A DNA stretch of 42,744 nucleotides from Acidithiobacillus caldus ATCC 51756 (GTDB taxonomy: Bacteria; Pseudomonadota; Gammaproteobacteria; Acidithiobacillales; Acidithiobacillaceae), in NCBI RefSeq assembly GCF_000175575.2, contig NZ_CP005987.1, forward strand, positions 129,229-171,972, written 5' to 3'. The notes beneath the pieces were generated by a model. That model saw only the letters and a list, made by a program, of their open reading frames with translations, made no database searches and had not been told where the DNA came from. The translations under genes were made by a program, and so were the position numbers. Shown one piece after another: positions 1 through 7,127 of this stretch (position 1 is its first letter; each line of letters opens with the position of its first letter).

Positions 1-2
1 CG

Positions 3-296
3 TACACCAGATTCGATCATAGCTCTACGCAGGCATACTACTATCGGACAAGTGGTGGCGCGGAGATTGATCTCTTGCTGGCATCACCTGGCGGTAGTAA
101 GTGGGCCATAGAGGTAAAGCGCAGTTTTACGCCGCGTCCCGAGCGAGGATTCTATGCAGGCTGCGAAGATGTGTCGGCGTCTCATCGATTTGTGGTCTAC
201 CCGGGAACGGAGAGTTTCCCGCTGCCGCATGGTGTGGAGGCGGTCTCCGTATCTGAGTTTGCTCGTCGATTGCATTTTGGGGGCCATGATGGGTAA
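3..296 (+). CDS. C-terminal part of a DUF4143-type AAA ATPase (cut by window start)
   Basis: The frame is open from the first bases of the window, so the gene begins outside it. The visible 97 residues carry the end of the family: an acidic 'AEIDLLL' strand, then 'WAIEVKRS', the D...ExK pattern of the nuclease-like DUF4143 domain, then 'RGFYAGCEDV' and 'FVVYPGTE', which are typical of this group of stand-alone ATP-binding proteins. The ATPase domain itself is not in the window. Role in the cell is unknown; these genes are common on mobile islands. The stop lies inside or just before the next gene, so the two may be cotranscribed. Confidence 0.75.
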   Translation, partial: YTRFDHSSTQAYYYRTSGGAEIDLLLASPGGSKWAIEVKRSFTPRPERGFYAGCEDVSASHRFVVYPGTESFPLPHGVEAVSVSEFARRLHFGGHDG

Positions 297-306
297 ATCT
301 GGGGTT

Positions 307-795
307 ATGAGCAAAACTCGGCTTGGACATCCGGCTTCTTGTGGTTCAGCCTCTGCTGGGAAGGCGGGGGAGTTCCGAATCTTTTATCTCAGAAGCGTCG
401 GCAGTTTGGCGGAAGAGGCCCAACGCGGGGTCCAGGCGGGGGAGATAGTCCGAGTGGGACGAGCGATGGGACGCCCCAACGACTACGTATTCCGGGTTCT
501 TCGATTCTCTCCGGCCACCGCGAAGCGAAAGCTCAAAAAGGCGGAACGCATGTCGCCGGAACAATCCGAGCGCGTGCTGGGTCTCGAACGCATCATTGGC
601 CTGGTCGAGGTGATGCTAGAAAAGTCTGATGTGCCGAGTGAATCGTTCGATGCCCCGGTGTGGGTCGCGAATTGGCTGGATCGGCCATGCCCGGCCCTGG
701 GCAATAAATGCCCCGCCGAGTACATGGGCACCCGTATGGGTCAGGAACTCGTTGAGGGGATTCTGGCCCAGATGCAGTCTGGGGCCTATGCGTGA
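307..795 (+). CDS. Xre/MbcA/ParS-type antitoxin (DUF2384 toxin-binding domain)
   Basis: A 162-residue protein. The last ~60 residues, with 'WLDRPCPALGNKCPAEYM' followed by 'GQELVEGILAQMQSG', match the ParS/MbcA toxin-binding domain of antitoxins that neutralise RES-domain NAD-degrading toxins. The region before it (about residues 40-100) fits the family's Xre-like helical N-terminus. I chose ATG 307 (ggg 3 nt before); an ATG at 286 or 289, overlapping the upstream stop and preceded by ggggg, is an equal alternative. Its stop overlaps a GTG that starts the remains of a RES toxin. Such antitoxins usually repress their own operon as part of the toxin-antitoxin complex. Confidence 0.8.
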   Translation: MSKTRLGHPASCGSASAGKAGEFRIFYLRSVGSLAEEAQRGVQAGEIVRVGRAMGRPNDYVFRVLRFSPATAKRKLKKAERMSPEQSERVLGLERIIGLVEVMLEKSDVPSESFDAPVWVANWLDRPCPALGNKCPAEYMGTRMGQELVEGILAQMQSGAYA

Positions 796-1013
796 TCGTC
801 TGGCGGATCGCTGGGCACGGTGAGCCGCCGGGAGTACGACCGGTGGATCTAACCGATCCCGTGAGCGTGGTCGCATTGTTTCTTTGCCTGCTCTATTGGC
901 CCTCGCCAGCGCCTGTGAAAATACGGAATGCTGTCGCAGAGATCGCCCCCGATCCCTGGCGCGTAAAAGTCGAGGTCACACTGCCGATCGTCGGACGGCA
1001 GAAAATAGGGTAG
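792..1013 (+). pseudogene. decayed RES-domain toxin
   Basis: The GTG at 792 overlaps the antitoxin stop by four bases, the usual arrangement of antitoxin-RES pairs, and the product starts 'VIVWRIAGHG', like RES toxins (family start similar to 'MIVWRIS.H'). The expected 'GRIVYLAESPALALLE'-like block appears in another frame as 'RGRIVSLPALLALASACEN' (about 865-920), so the gene has at least one frameshift and the remaining protein is far shorter than the ~150 residues expected. The partner antitoxin is intact, so this is an orphaned antitoxin. The RES assignment rests on the N-terminus, the displaced block and gene order. Confidence 0.5.
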
Positions 1014-1033
1014 CACAGGCTGAGGTGCAGGCG

Positions 1034-1060
1034 GGCGGCTTTGAGCCGCCTGGTTCTTGC
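1034..1060 (+). terminator. hairpin after the antitoxin/RES remnant
   Basis: A 7-bp stem (ggcggct / agccgcc) with a 3-nt loop is followed by a weak T-rich run (tggttcttg). It could terminate the antitoxin transcript before the next gene pair. The poor T-tract limits confidence. Confidence 0.35.
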
Positions 1061-1126
1061 TGCACACCGTGGAGCGATGGTTTACAACACAGAGATTCAT
1101 GGTCTCTTCTGCAGGGAGTCGTCATC

Positions 1127-1384
1127 ATGTCGGACAAGTCTTTGACAGTGAAGATTATGGCGAATTGGGATGGAGGGTATCATCAGCTGGCCAGCGGCTA
1201 TGAAATATCGTCCCTCCGCTTGCTAACGCGAGCTCGGCCAACGGCTGCTGTTTCTTCCGACACGAGCGATGAAACGGCCGCCCGCGTTCTCAAGGCGCTT
1301 GAGCGATTTCGCACGGATGAAGATTTTGCAAAAAAAATGATGGTTCGTGCTGGTATTATTGACGAAAACGGTCGTTTTCTGTAA
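1127..1384 (+). CDS. small protein paired with PARP-like gene (possible antitoxin)
   Basis: An 85-residue acidic/basic mixed protein starting at ATG 1127 behind 'caggga'. It has a 'KIMANWDGGYHQ' start and a C-terminal helix-rich stretch 'ETAARVLKALERFRTDEDFAKKMMVRAGI'. I do not recognise a named family. It lies 10 bases upstream of a gene with an ADP-ribosyltransferase-like signature, in the position an antitoxin would take. The antitoxin role is inference from gene order and size only. Confidence 0.6.
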   Translation: MSDKSLTVKIMANWDGGYHQLASGYEISSLRLLTRARPTAAVSSDTSDETAARVLKALERFRTDEDFAKKMMVRAGIIDENGRFL

Positions 1385-1394
1385 CTAAGGACTA

Positions 1395-1820
1395 ATGGTG
1401 CGGTGGCATAAATATCAAAAAAAGCCATCTGTTGTGCCAGGATTTCACGGGACCACAAAAACCATTGCCGAATCTGTTTTATGCGATAGCGGGGCGCTCG
1501 AAATTTCCAACAATGATTACAATTGGCTGGGCAAGGGCATTTATTTTTGGGAAGGGGATCCTTCCCGTGCTATGCTATGGGCAGAAAATAAATGCGCCCG
1601 GCGTGTTCCTGTTGAACAGCCCGCTGTGGTTGGGGCGATCATTGATCTTGGAAACTGCTTAACACTACCAATCAGAGTCGTCTACGATAGCCTTGAGGAG
1701 AAGGGTATCTCTGCGGTCATCCACCCGTACACGAATTTGCCCTGGTCCCGGTACTGGATCAGGTGTAGCCCGGCAGGACCGGGATGTACCCAGAGCACGT
1801 GGCCGGCGCCGTTGGTGTAG
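1395..1820 (+). CDS. PARP/ADP-ribosyltransferase-like protein, C-terminus probably lost
   Basis: Residues ~15-70 contain 'GFHGTTKTIAES' and then 'NWLGKGIYFWEGDPSRAMLWA'. The H of HGT and the Y of GKGIYF match the first two positions of the H-Y-E triad of PARP-fold ADP-ribosyltransferases (PARPs have 'HGS/HGT' and 'GKGIYFA'). 'PAVVGAIIDLGNCLTL' follows. From about 1680 the reading runs antisense to a minus-strand gene (1682-1906), so the natural C-terminus with the third catalytic residue has probably been lost by rearrangement. With the preceding small gene it forms a candidate toxin-antitoxin-like module. The start is ATG 1395; the RBS is weak. Confidence 0.6.
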   Translation: MVRWHKYQKKPSVVPGFHGTTKTIAESVLCDSGALEISNNDYNWLGKGIYFWEGDPSRAMLWAENKCARRVPVEQPAVVGAIIDLGNCLTLPIRVVYDSLEEKGISAVIHPYTNLPWSRYWIRCSPAGPGCTQSTWPAPLV

Positions 1821-1906
1821 CCCGATACTAGGTGTTGCGCCGCGCTGAGATTGGATCCCCAGGCGGGGGCTGGCAAGATCAAGGGTCCCCAGAAAAGTCG
1901 CCGCAT
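1682..1906 (-). CDS. small probable secreted protein, possibly 3'-truncated
   Basis: A strong ribosome site (ggaggagaccgcc) precedes ATG 1906 on the minus strand. The 74-residue product begins with 'MRRLFWGPLILPAPAWG', a short signal-peptide-like segment, followed by 'NLSAAQHLVSGYTNGAGHVLW' and 'GLHLIQYRDQGKFVYGW'. I recognise no family. Its 3' end overlaps, on the opposite strand, the end of the PARP-like gene, so one or both genes are rearranged there. It lies downstream of another minus-strand gene but beyond that gene's terminator. Confidence 0.5.
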   Translation of the reverse strand: MRRLFWGPLILPAPAWGSNLSAAQHLVSGYTNGAGHVLWVHPGPAGLHLIQYRDQGKFVYGWMTAEIPFSSRLS

Positions 1907-1922
1907 GGCGGTCTCCTCCAAC

Positions 1923-1952
1923 AAAAAAGCCCGAACCATAAAAGGTTCGGGC
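1923..1952 (-). terminator. Rho-independent terminator of the minus-strand gene 1959-2246
   Basis: A perfect 9-bp stem (gcccgaacc / ggttcgggc) with a 6-nt loop is followed, on the minus strand, by a run of six T. It starts seven bases past the stop codon of the gene at 1959-2246. Confidence 0.9.
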
Positions 1953-1958
1953 AATCGA

Positions 1959-2246
1959 TCAATGTGCGGTGATGCCGCCTTTCTTCATGACCGTCAGAAC
2001 ATCCTTTAGGAGCTCCGCTTCGGTGTCGAAGGTGCAGACCTCTACCACGCTTCCCAAGGCGGTGATCACCGCCAGATGTGCTCCCGACACCCAGAAGCGG
2101 GCGCCGTCCTCGGTGTTGAGGGGCACTTCGACGAAGCCTTCAGGAATATCGCTCCAGTCTTCGTCGCCCTCGAGAAAGCCCAGGTGCTGGCCCTGCTCTT
2201 CTCCCGGGTGCGGTGTGTAGCGCTGCACGAAAGTTTCAAAATCCAT
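1959..2246 (-). CDS. uncharacterised 95-residue acidic protein
   Basis: Complete small gene with an agaggg-type ribosome site before ATG 2246 and a clear terminator directly after the stop. The acidic product ('PHPGEEQGQHLGFLEGDEDW', 'EVPLNTEDGARFWVSGAHL', 'FDTEAELLKDVLTVMKKGG') is probably cytosolic; no transmembrane or signal segment is visible and I recognise no family. Independent start, RBS and terminator make it a real gene, probably cargo of the surrounding mobile DNA. Confidence 0.75.
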   Translation of the reverse strand: MDFETFVQRYTPHPGEEQGQHLGFLEGDEDWSDIPEGFVEVPLNTEDGARFWVSGAHLAVITALGSVVEVCTFDTEAELLKDVLTVMKKGGITAH

Positions 2247-2332
2247 CCTTTTTCCCTCTTTACTTGGGTAGCCAGCCGGTTCCGGTCAATCGCCCGCCTA
2301 TGGGCCCGATAGGGTCTCGCCGGAACCGTTGA

Positions 2333-2593
2333 TCAGCGTTTTATCTGTAAACTTCGTGTTGCGCTCTCGACTTCTGCGTCATACAGCGGCCCACGAAACA
2401 GCACCTGGGCGTGCGGCCCGGCGGTGTAGTAGATGGTCTGGTGGCCGCCATCGTCCGCCAGATACCCCTGCAAACCGCTTGGACCCGAGAACGTGCAGAC
2501 GATGTCTGGGGCTTGTGGCCCGAGCAGGTTCGCCGGCAGGTGCGTTGGCGGCAAGCACGGAAGGGCAGAGGCCGCAACCATCCCAGTCGACAT
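2333..2593 (-). CDS. uncharacterised 86-residue protein
   Basis: The minus-strand frame opens upstream, and ATG 2593 is the first reasonable start. Residues 1-25 are small/hydrophobic and proline-rich ('MSTGMVAASALPCLPPTHLP'), so a poor signal peptide is possible. The rest ('DIVCTFSGPSGLQGYLADDGG', 'QTIYYTAGPHAQVLFRG') reads like a genuine folded protein. No Shine-Dalgarno is obvious; an internal ATG at 2578 is another option. The start sits beside an inverted repeat (2594-2618) shared with the divergent gene at 2708. Confidence 0.45.
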   Translation of the reverse strand: MSTGMVAASALPCLPPTHLPANLLGPQAPDIVCTFSGPSGLQGYLADDGGHQTIYYTAGPHAQVLFRGPLYDAEVESATRSLQIKR

Positions 2594-2618
2594 ATGCACA
2601 AAATACCGCTTTGTGCAT
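2594..2618. promoter_or_regulatory. 9-bp inverted repeat in a divergent promoter region
   Basis: The arms atgcacaaa and tttgtgcat are separated by 7 nt, with partly symmetric tcgac/gtcga sequence outside them. It lies at the 5' end of the minus-strand gene (start 2593) and ~90 nt upstream of the plus-strand gene at 2708. Size and position suit a dimeric repressor operator; the regulator is unknown. Confidence 0.4.
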
Positions 2619-2707
2619 TTCGTCGAAATTCCCTTTATTCCTATACGGGCTATTGCTAGACTCCTTCTATCGCCATCGCGAAACTTTTCTGAACAGGAGG
2701 ATACAGT

Positions 2708-3124
2708 ATGCGAAAGACTACCGGAAAGACCGCAACCCCTCGGAAGACGGCAGCCGCTGCGGTTACGGAGCAGCCACGCAAGATCATTCATCGGAACCGC
2801 CGCACGCAGGAAGAGCTGCATGCCGCACTGGAAGCGCAGCTGCAGAAGCAGTTGGAGCGGGCGGAGATGATCCGCAAGAAGATCGAGTCCCTCGATAACG
2901 CGCGCTTCAGCACGATCGCCGTTCTCAGTAAGGCGCTGCCGGATTTCAAGCGCGAGGCCGGTGAGGATGTGGTGGTAACGCCCGAATTCCTGGTCGGTAC
3001 CGCGGTGTATCTGCGCAAGGCCATGAACGAAAAACGGGCCGCCTACGATGACGTGGTGGCCTTGGGGCGGCAGCATATCAGCAAGCCGGCCGAAGAACTC
3101 TTGCAGATGGTACGCCGGCGCTGA
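2708..3124 (+). CDS. uncharacterised basic, helix-rich protein
   Basis: Strong ribosome site (aacaggagg, 7 nt spacer) before ATG 2708, and a canonical terminator after the stop. The 138-residue product starts with a Lys/Thr/Ala-rich basic tail (residues 1-28), then a long predicted helix with coiled-coil character ('TQEELHAALEAQLQKQLERAE', ~37-60), then 'VVVTPEFLVGTAVYLRKAMNEK'. The basic tail suggests nucleic-acid contact, which is speculative. No family recognised. It appears to be a single-gene transcription unit. Confidence 0.75.
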   Translation: MRKTTGKTATPRKTAAAAVTEQPRKIIHRNRRTQEELHAALEAQLQKQLERAEMIRKKIESLDNARFSTIAVLSKALPDFKREAGEDVVVTPEFLVGTAVYLRKAMNEKRAAYDDVVALGRQHISKPAEELLQMVRRR

Positions 3125-3141
3125 GATCGGGCGGAATGCGG

Positions 3142-3165
3142 AAAAGGGGCTTCGGCCCCTTTTTC
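3142..3165 (+). terminator. Rho-independent terminator
   Basis: The stem aaaaggggc / gccccttttt with a ttcg tetraloop and a built-in T-run begins 17 bases after the stop of the 2708 gene. It is a canonical intrinsic terminator. Confidence 0.92.
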
Positions 3166-3230
3166 TATTTGTGGGGTCTGCTTGCGGTACACTGTTGGTA
3201 TGTCTCTGGTTTTGCTGAGGACCGTGCGCC

Positions 3231-3503
3231 ATGTCCCCCATCGTCGCCCTGCTGGCTTTTCTTTCTCTTTTGTATGTCGCCAAGAAACTTCTGAAAGGCA
3301 TGCTCTATCTTGCATTTTTTGTTGTGATGACGGTCGTGGTTCCGGGCTTTGCCTTGCACACAGCGATCTGCCGGCGGATAGCGGCTCTACAGCGTCGACG
3401 AACGGTCTGCTTGTTCACGCCGAACATTGAGGCGTCCTCCTGGTCGGCGTGGCTGTTATCGCTCCGGCAGCGCGCGCAGGGTTCAATTTGTCGAATCCTA
3501 TAG
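3231..3503 (+). CDS. small membrane protein, uncharacterised
   Basis: A 90-residue product with a hydrophobic N-terminal half: 'IVALLAFLSLLYVA' and 'MLYLAFFVVMTVVVPGFAL' look like one or two membrane segments separated by KKLLKG, then a basic tail. A weak 'gagg' lies ~10 nt upstream of the ATG. The C-terminal third is less protein-like and overlaps a possible minus-strand mini-gene. No family recognised. Confidence 0.45.
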   Translation: MSPIVALLAFLSLLYVAKKLLKGMLYLAFFVVMTVVVPGFALHTAICRRIAALQRRRTVCLFTPNIEASSWSAWLLSLRQRAQGSICRIL

Positions 3504-3611
3504 GGAATAGGCCAATAGCCAGCGCAGGATGCTGAACCACCAGGACGGGACCCATGGGAAAGCATCAAGAAAGAGAATAAAGAGGAGAACGGCAGAACGG
3601 ATGCGTCGCAT
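3498..3611 (-). CDS. possible 37-residue membrane peptide
   Basis: ATG 3611 on the minus strand opens 37 codons ending at TAG. The product is almost entirely hydrophobic/aromatic ('VLLFILFLDAFPWVPSWWF' then 'LRWLLAYSL'), the composition of a small single-pass membrane peptide. A ggga lies 13 nt upstream, too far for a good ribosome site. Its 3' end overlaps the end of the plus-strand small membrane protein by a few bases. Confidence 0.3.
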   Translation of the reverse strand: MRRIRSAVLLFILFLDAFPWVPSWWFSILRWLLAYSL

Positions 3612-3679
3612 AACGGTTTATGCTCCCAAAATGCGGTATCCTGTATGCTATCACTATTTGATCGAGCGAGGTATTTGAT

Positions 3680-4819
3680 ATGCCAAACATCAAGAGTATC
3701 CGCGACGGTAGCGTGCACCTGTATGGGCAGAACGCGGCCATCGATCGTGTGGATCGTGCGGTCCGCCGCGCCTTCAGCGGCCTGCTCGATACCAAGGGGA
3801 AGCCCCGCCTGAGCATGCTGCTGCTGGGCCCCTCCGGTGTCGGCAAGACCGAGACCGCCAAGGCGCTGGCGGAAGCCCTGTACGGCAACCGCGACAAGGT
3901 AGCCCGGTTCAATGCCAACGAGTGCGCCACCGAGGGCGGCCAGTTCAAGGCCTTCGGCCCGCCCCGGGGTTACTTGGGGTCGGACAAGGGCGGCCAGCTC
4001 ACCCAGGACGTAAAGAAGTTCCACGGCCACTGCGTCATCCTGATCGACGAGATCGAGAAGGGGAGCCAGGAGATCTTCGACGGCCTCATGACTGGCCTCG
4101 ATGAGGGATATTTCGAGGACGCCTCTTTTGGGGAACGGATCTCCATCGAGAACTGCGTCCTGGTAATGACCAGCAATATCCTCGCGGATCGGGACCTGTC
4201 GGAGCTCGACGATACGGAGTTGCGCACGGCAATCAGTGGGGCGCGAGTCACCAACACGCGGAATCAGAGCACGACCCCGTTTCGTCCGGAGTTCATGGGT
4301 CGCATTCAGGAGGTGATCTGCTACGACCAGCTGAAGCCAGAGGACATTGCTTCCATTGTCGCGCACAAGTATCAGCGCAGCATCGCCGTAAACATCGCCG
4401 TGCAGACCAAGCTGCTGATGCTGGATCTCAGCCCCATCGCGCTCGGCTATATCACGGACCAGGTCACCGGCAGTCGCTTCGGTGTGCGCCACGTCGATCA
4501 GGTGCTTTCCCGCGAGATCGTAGACCGGGTGATCGACATGGGCGACGCGCTGCCCACAGACCGCAAGTGCTGGTACGTCTGGGACTACCGCGACGGGAAG
4601 CTCGAACTCATCAACGTCCACAAGCAGGGAATCGCCTTCTTGCGCGAACAGCGGGGCGAGGACCACCAGACGACGAACGACTATCTGCTGCGCCTGAGCA
4701 AGCAGCTCATCGCCCGCGCCCGCGAGGTGCAGAATGCCACGCCGCGTTCCGTGGCCGCAAAGACCCCGCAGCCGGTGGGCGGCAAGCCCGCGGAGCCGAG
4801 CCGCTACATCGTGCGCTGA
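3680..4819 (+). CDS. single-domain Clp-like AAA+ ATPase (AAA_2)
   Basis: A 379-residue protein with one complete Clp/Hsp100-type AAA+ module: Walker A GPSGVGKT (50-57), Walker B VILIDEIEK (119-127), sensor-1 MTSN (163-166), 'FRPEFMGR' with the Arg finger region (201-208) and a sensor-2 GVR (268-270). It resembles the second nucleotide-binding domain of ClpA/ClpB but lacks the N-domain, the first AAA domain and any protease-docking loop I can see. The C-terminal ~60 residues are Pro/Ala/Arg-rich and flexible. It is probably a hexameric remodelling ATPase with an unknown client. A gagg lies 8 nt before ATG 3680. The next small gene begins 12 nt downstream behind ggagg. Confidence 0.85.
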   Translation: MPNIKSIRDGSVHLYGQNAAIDRVDRAVRRAFSGLLDTKGKPRLSMLLLGPSGVGKTETAKALAEALYGNRDKVARFNANECATEGGQFKAFGPPRGYLGSDKGGQLTQDVKKFHGHCVILIDEIEKGSQEIFDGLMTGLDEGYFEDASFGERISIENCVLVMTSNILADRDLSELDDTELRTAISGARVTNTRNQSTTPFRPEFMGRIQEVICYDQLKPEDIASIVAHKYQRSIAVNIAVQTKLLMLDLSPIALGYITDQVTGSRFGVRHVDQVLSREIVDRVIDMGDALPTDRKCWYVWDYRDGKLELINVHKQGIAFLREQRGEDHQTTNDYLLRLSKQLIARAREVQNATPRSVAAKTPQPVGGKPAEPSRYIVR

Positions 4820-4831
4820 TCGGAGGAAATC

Positions 4832-5070
4832 GTGTCTGCCGATTGGATCTTCTGGGGCGGCCTGGCGCCCTGTTTTTGTTGCTTATCTTCGTAAAGGGCC
4901 TGCGCGATCTGCTCACCATGCTGGTACGTGCCGGCTGGGAATTGGGAAGACTGATCGGACTGATGGCCTACCATTCCCTCAAGTCATCAAGATTTCCCTG
5001 GTGTTCACCATCCAATCCTTTAGCATCATCCGACGGGATGCGGAGCGGCGGGACGCCGAAAAAGACGTAA
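4832..5070 (+). pseudogene. short membrane-protein gene, frameshifted
   Basis: A clear ribosome site (cggaggaaatc) precedes GTG 4832, which opens 'VSADWIFWGG' and stops after 20 codons. One frame over, from ~4860, a membrane-like sequence continues: 'GALFLLLIFVKGLRDLLTMLV' then 'AGWELGRLIGLMAYHSL'. A single +1 change would join them into a one-pass membrane protein cotranscribed with the AAA+ ATPase. The tail beyond ~4990 looks non-coding. Sequencing error is possible. Confidence 0.4.
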
Positions 5071-5107
5071 AGACGGGTGTGTCGAAAAAGCGGAGACCGT
5101 TACGCCG

Positions 5108-6184
5108 ATGAAGGAGAAAAAGGAAAAGGTATTCCGGACCTTTAATCAGTACATCCGGCCTAAGATTCCGCAAAATATTGGATCAAGATACTATCGCGGC
5201 AACAACAAGCCAATAGACGTTTGCCGTTATCACGATACCTACGATGTAGGCATAGGTTATATATTCTCTGATTATACCGTTATTCTCCACAAGGAATATT
5301 CACTAAAAAAGGACGGATTCTCCGTTGTTCGCAGAAAATGCGCAAATCCATACTGTCGTTTTTGTCCGCATATACGGCACTTCAGGCTCGCGGACGGAAA
5401 ACTCTACACTTCACCTACCGCCGCCGACTTTCGCCGGACTTTGCCGGACGGTCCGCGCATGGTCAATACCTATATGGATATGAAGCGCAGGGTCGAAAAG
5501 TTGATACGGTTTGAAAAAGAAATAAGCTGGCTCAATAAATTTGAAAAGAACGCAATGGAAGAGCTGAGCCTGATCATCGATTACTTTAGCAAGGAAATGC
5601 GGGAAGCGGACCAAGAAACGCATCAATATGACGCCTATCATTTCCGCTGGGCACAACTGCAGGATCTGCCAGAGCAGGAGATCGTTGGTCCATATACACC
5701 CTTGTGGGGGGCACGTCTCGATCAGGCTCTCGTCCTGCTGAGAGGGGCGTATGAAGAAGTACGGAGGGGGCTGCACGCCTTTTATTATGGCCGATTGGGT
5801 GGTCACAGCAACAAGTGGTCGGAATTGCTTTTCCCAGTTCCAGCACATCGGACGGTGGGGGATGTTCCAAGATATCAGTGGCGCTACATCGTTTTCTCTA
5901 AGACCACAAGGACGATCACATACAAGAGCCACCTACTTGTTGGCGGGAAGGGAGGGGTGAAGATCAAAAGGCTGCTCAAGGGACAGTATCCCAGTCAGGC
6001 CGACCTGGCGCCTTGGAGGTATCAAGGGTTAAGAAGCAACATCCTCGCCTACGCGCACAAGACCCGGCAATTGGATCAGCTTGGGGACCTCCTCAACAGG
6101 CTGATTCGCAGCGCCAAGAAAGGGCTTCCAGCTCTTGGCAAAATAAAACATGCCTCTGAATCATTCTCAGCAATCAAGCTCTAA
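5108..6184 (+). CDS. uncharacterised protein, C-terminus supplied by IS1595 end
   Basis: A 358-residue protein of unknown family, with AT-richer sequence than its neighbours. Visible features are a Cys/His cluster 'CANPYCRFCPHIRH' (about 84-97) that could bind zinc, a charged helical middle (~120-180, 'MKRRVEKLIRFEKEISWLNKF'), and a basic C-terminal third. The ATG is at 5108 with no strong Shine-Dalgarno. The last ~11 codons and the stop lie inside the left terminal repeat of the IS1595 element (6147-), so the natural end was probably replaced when the element inserted. Confidence 0.65.
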   Translation: MKEKKEKVFRTFNQYIRPKIPQNIGSRYYRGNNKPIDVCRYHDTYDVGIGYIFSDYTVILHKEYSLKKDGFSVVRRKCANPYCRFCPHIRHFRLADGKLYTSPTAADFRRTLPDGPRMVNTYMDMKRRVEKLIRFEKEISWLNKFEKNAMEELSLIIDYFSKEMREADQETHQYDAYHFRWAQLQDLPEQEIVGPYTPLWGARLDQALVLLRGAYEEVRRGLHAFYYGRLGGHSNKWSELLFPVPAHRTVGDVPRYQWRYIVFSKTTRTITYKSHLLVGGKGGVKIKRLLKGQYPSQADLAPWRYQGLRSNILAYAHKTRQLDQLGDLLNRLIRSAKKGLPALGKIKHASESFSAIKL

Positions 6185-7127
6185 CTCTCTGTGAGGCATA
6201 GAGAAAGGAGGTCTGAGATGAAAGCTGAAGCGACGAACCTCTTGCAGTGGCAAGCGCGGTTTGGCACGGAAGAGGCCTGCTTGGAGGCGCTGAAACAAAA
6301 GCGCTGGCCCGAGGGGTTTCGATGTCCGAAATGCGGCCATGACCGCGGATACTGGATCGCCGGACGAAAACTCTTTCAGTGCGGGCACTGTCGCCATCAG
6401 ACCTCGGTGACGGCCGGCACAATTTTTCATTCGTCCAATGTGCCCCTGGTGCAATGGTTCCTGGCCATCTATTTGATGGCGAGCGACAAGGGCGGATTGT
6501 CCGCCCTGCGGCTGTCGAAGCAGATTGGGGTCTCCTGGATCACGGCTCACCGGATGTTGCGCCGCATGCGCCGCGCCATGGGCGATCGCGACAGTCTGTA
6601 TCGCTTGGAAGGGCTGGTAGAGTTGGACGATGCCTTTGTCGGTGGACGCCGGTCTGGGGGGAAGAGCGGTCGAGGGGCCGAAGGCAAAACACCGATCTTG
6701 GTTGCCGTGGAAAACCGGGGCAAGAAGGCGGGCTTTATTGCCATCGAGACGACGCCTTCGGTCTCTGCCGACCGGATTCGCGAATTCGCGCGGCGACGCT
6801 TGCGCCCCAAGCAACCTACCCGCACCGACGGCTTAATAGCGCTGCGAGTTCTCGGAGAGAGCCAAGAGCATGAGGGGCGCGTGACCAAACCGCATCAGGT
6901 GGACGAGTGGTTGCCGTGGGTACACATCGCCATTGGTAACCTCAAGGCCTTTCTTTTGGGCACATTCCATGGGGTATCCGGCAAATATCTGCAGGAATAT
7001 CTGAACGAGTTTGTCTATCGCTTCAATCGCCGTTTCTGGGAGCCAGAACTGCCCCTGAGGTTGCTCAATGCCTGTATGGAACATATCCCGGTCCGGCTTG
7101 TTGCTGAGAAAGGTTAACAGGCATGTT
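6147..7127 (+). mobile_element. IS1595-family insertion sequence, apparently complete
   Basis: The ends match as inverted repeats of about 30 bp: the left begins acatgcct and contains ttctcagcaa, and the reverse complement of the right also begins acatgcct and contains tttctcagcaa. A related copy at 16466-17372 shares both ends, which supports the borders. I see no target duplication outside the repeats (caaaataa versus cgtgaatg). One transposase gene fills the element. Both neighbouring genes end inside the terminal repeats. Confidence 0.75.
6218..7117 (+). CDS. IS1595-family (ISXO2-like) transposase
   Basis: A 299-residue transposase, full length for the family. It has an N-terminal zinc ribbon (C36-x2-C39 ... 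C55-x2-C58), a helix-turn-helix-like 'GLSALRLSKQIGVSWITAHRML', then the ISXO2-type DDE domain with 'VELDDAFVGGRR' (first Asp), 'RTDGLIAL' (second Asp) and the conserved tail 'LLGTFHGVSGKYLQEYLNEF'. The ribosome site aaaggagg precedes ATG 6218. No stop or frameshift, so it may still be active. Confidence 0.9.
   Translation: MKAEATNLLQWQARFGTEEACLEALKQKRWPEGFRCPKCGHDRGYWIAGRKLFQCGHCRHQTSVTAGTIFHSSNVPLVQWFLAIYLMASDKGGLSALRLSKQIGVSWITAHRMLRRMRRAMGDRDSLYRLEGLVELDDAFVGGRRSGGKSGRGAEGKTPILVAVENRGKKAGFIAIETTPSVSADRIREFARRRLRPKQPTRTDGLIALRVLGESQEHEGRVTKPHQVDEWLPWVHIAIGNLKAFLLGTFHGVSGKYLQEYLNEFVYRFNRRFWEPELPLRLLNACMEHIPVRLVAEKG

Noticed and set aside
3305-4666. Long minus-strand open frame opposite the AAA+ ATPase
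   Set aside because: It is the antisense shadow of a gene with clear Walker motifs; the composition is that of a reverse-complemented GC-rich gene and no ribosome site is present.
6147-7127. acatgcct / aggcatgt beside the IS1595 as a target duplication
   Set aside because: These words are inverted, not direct, copies, so they belong to the terminal repeats; the next outer 8 bp do not match.
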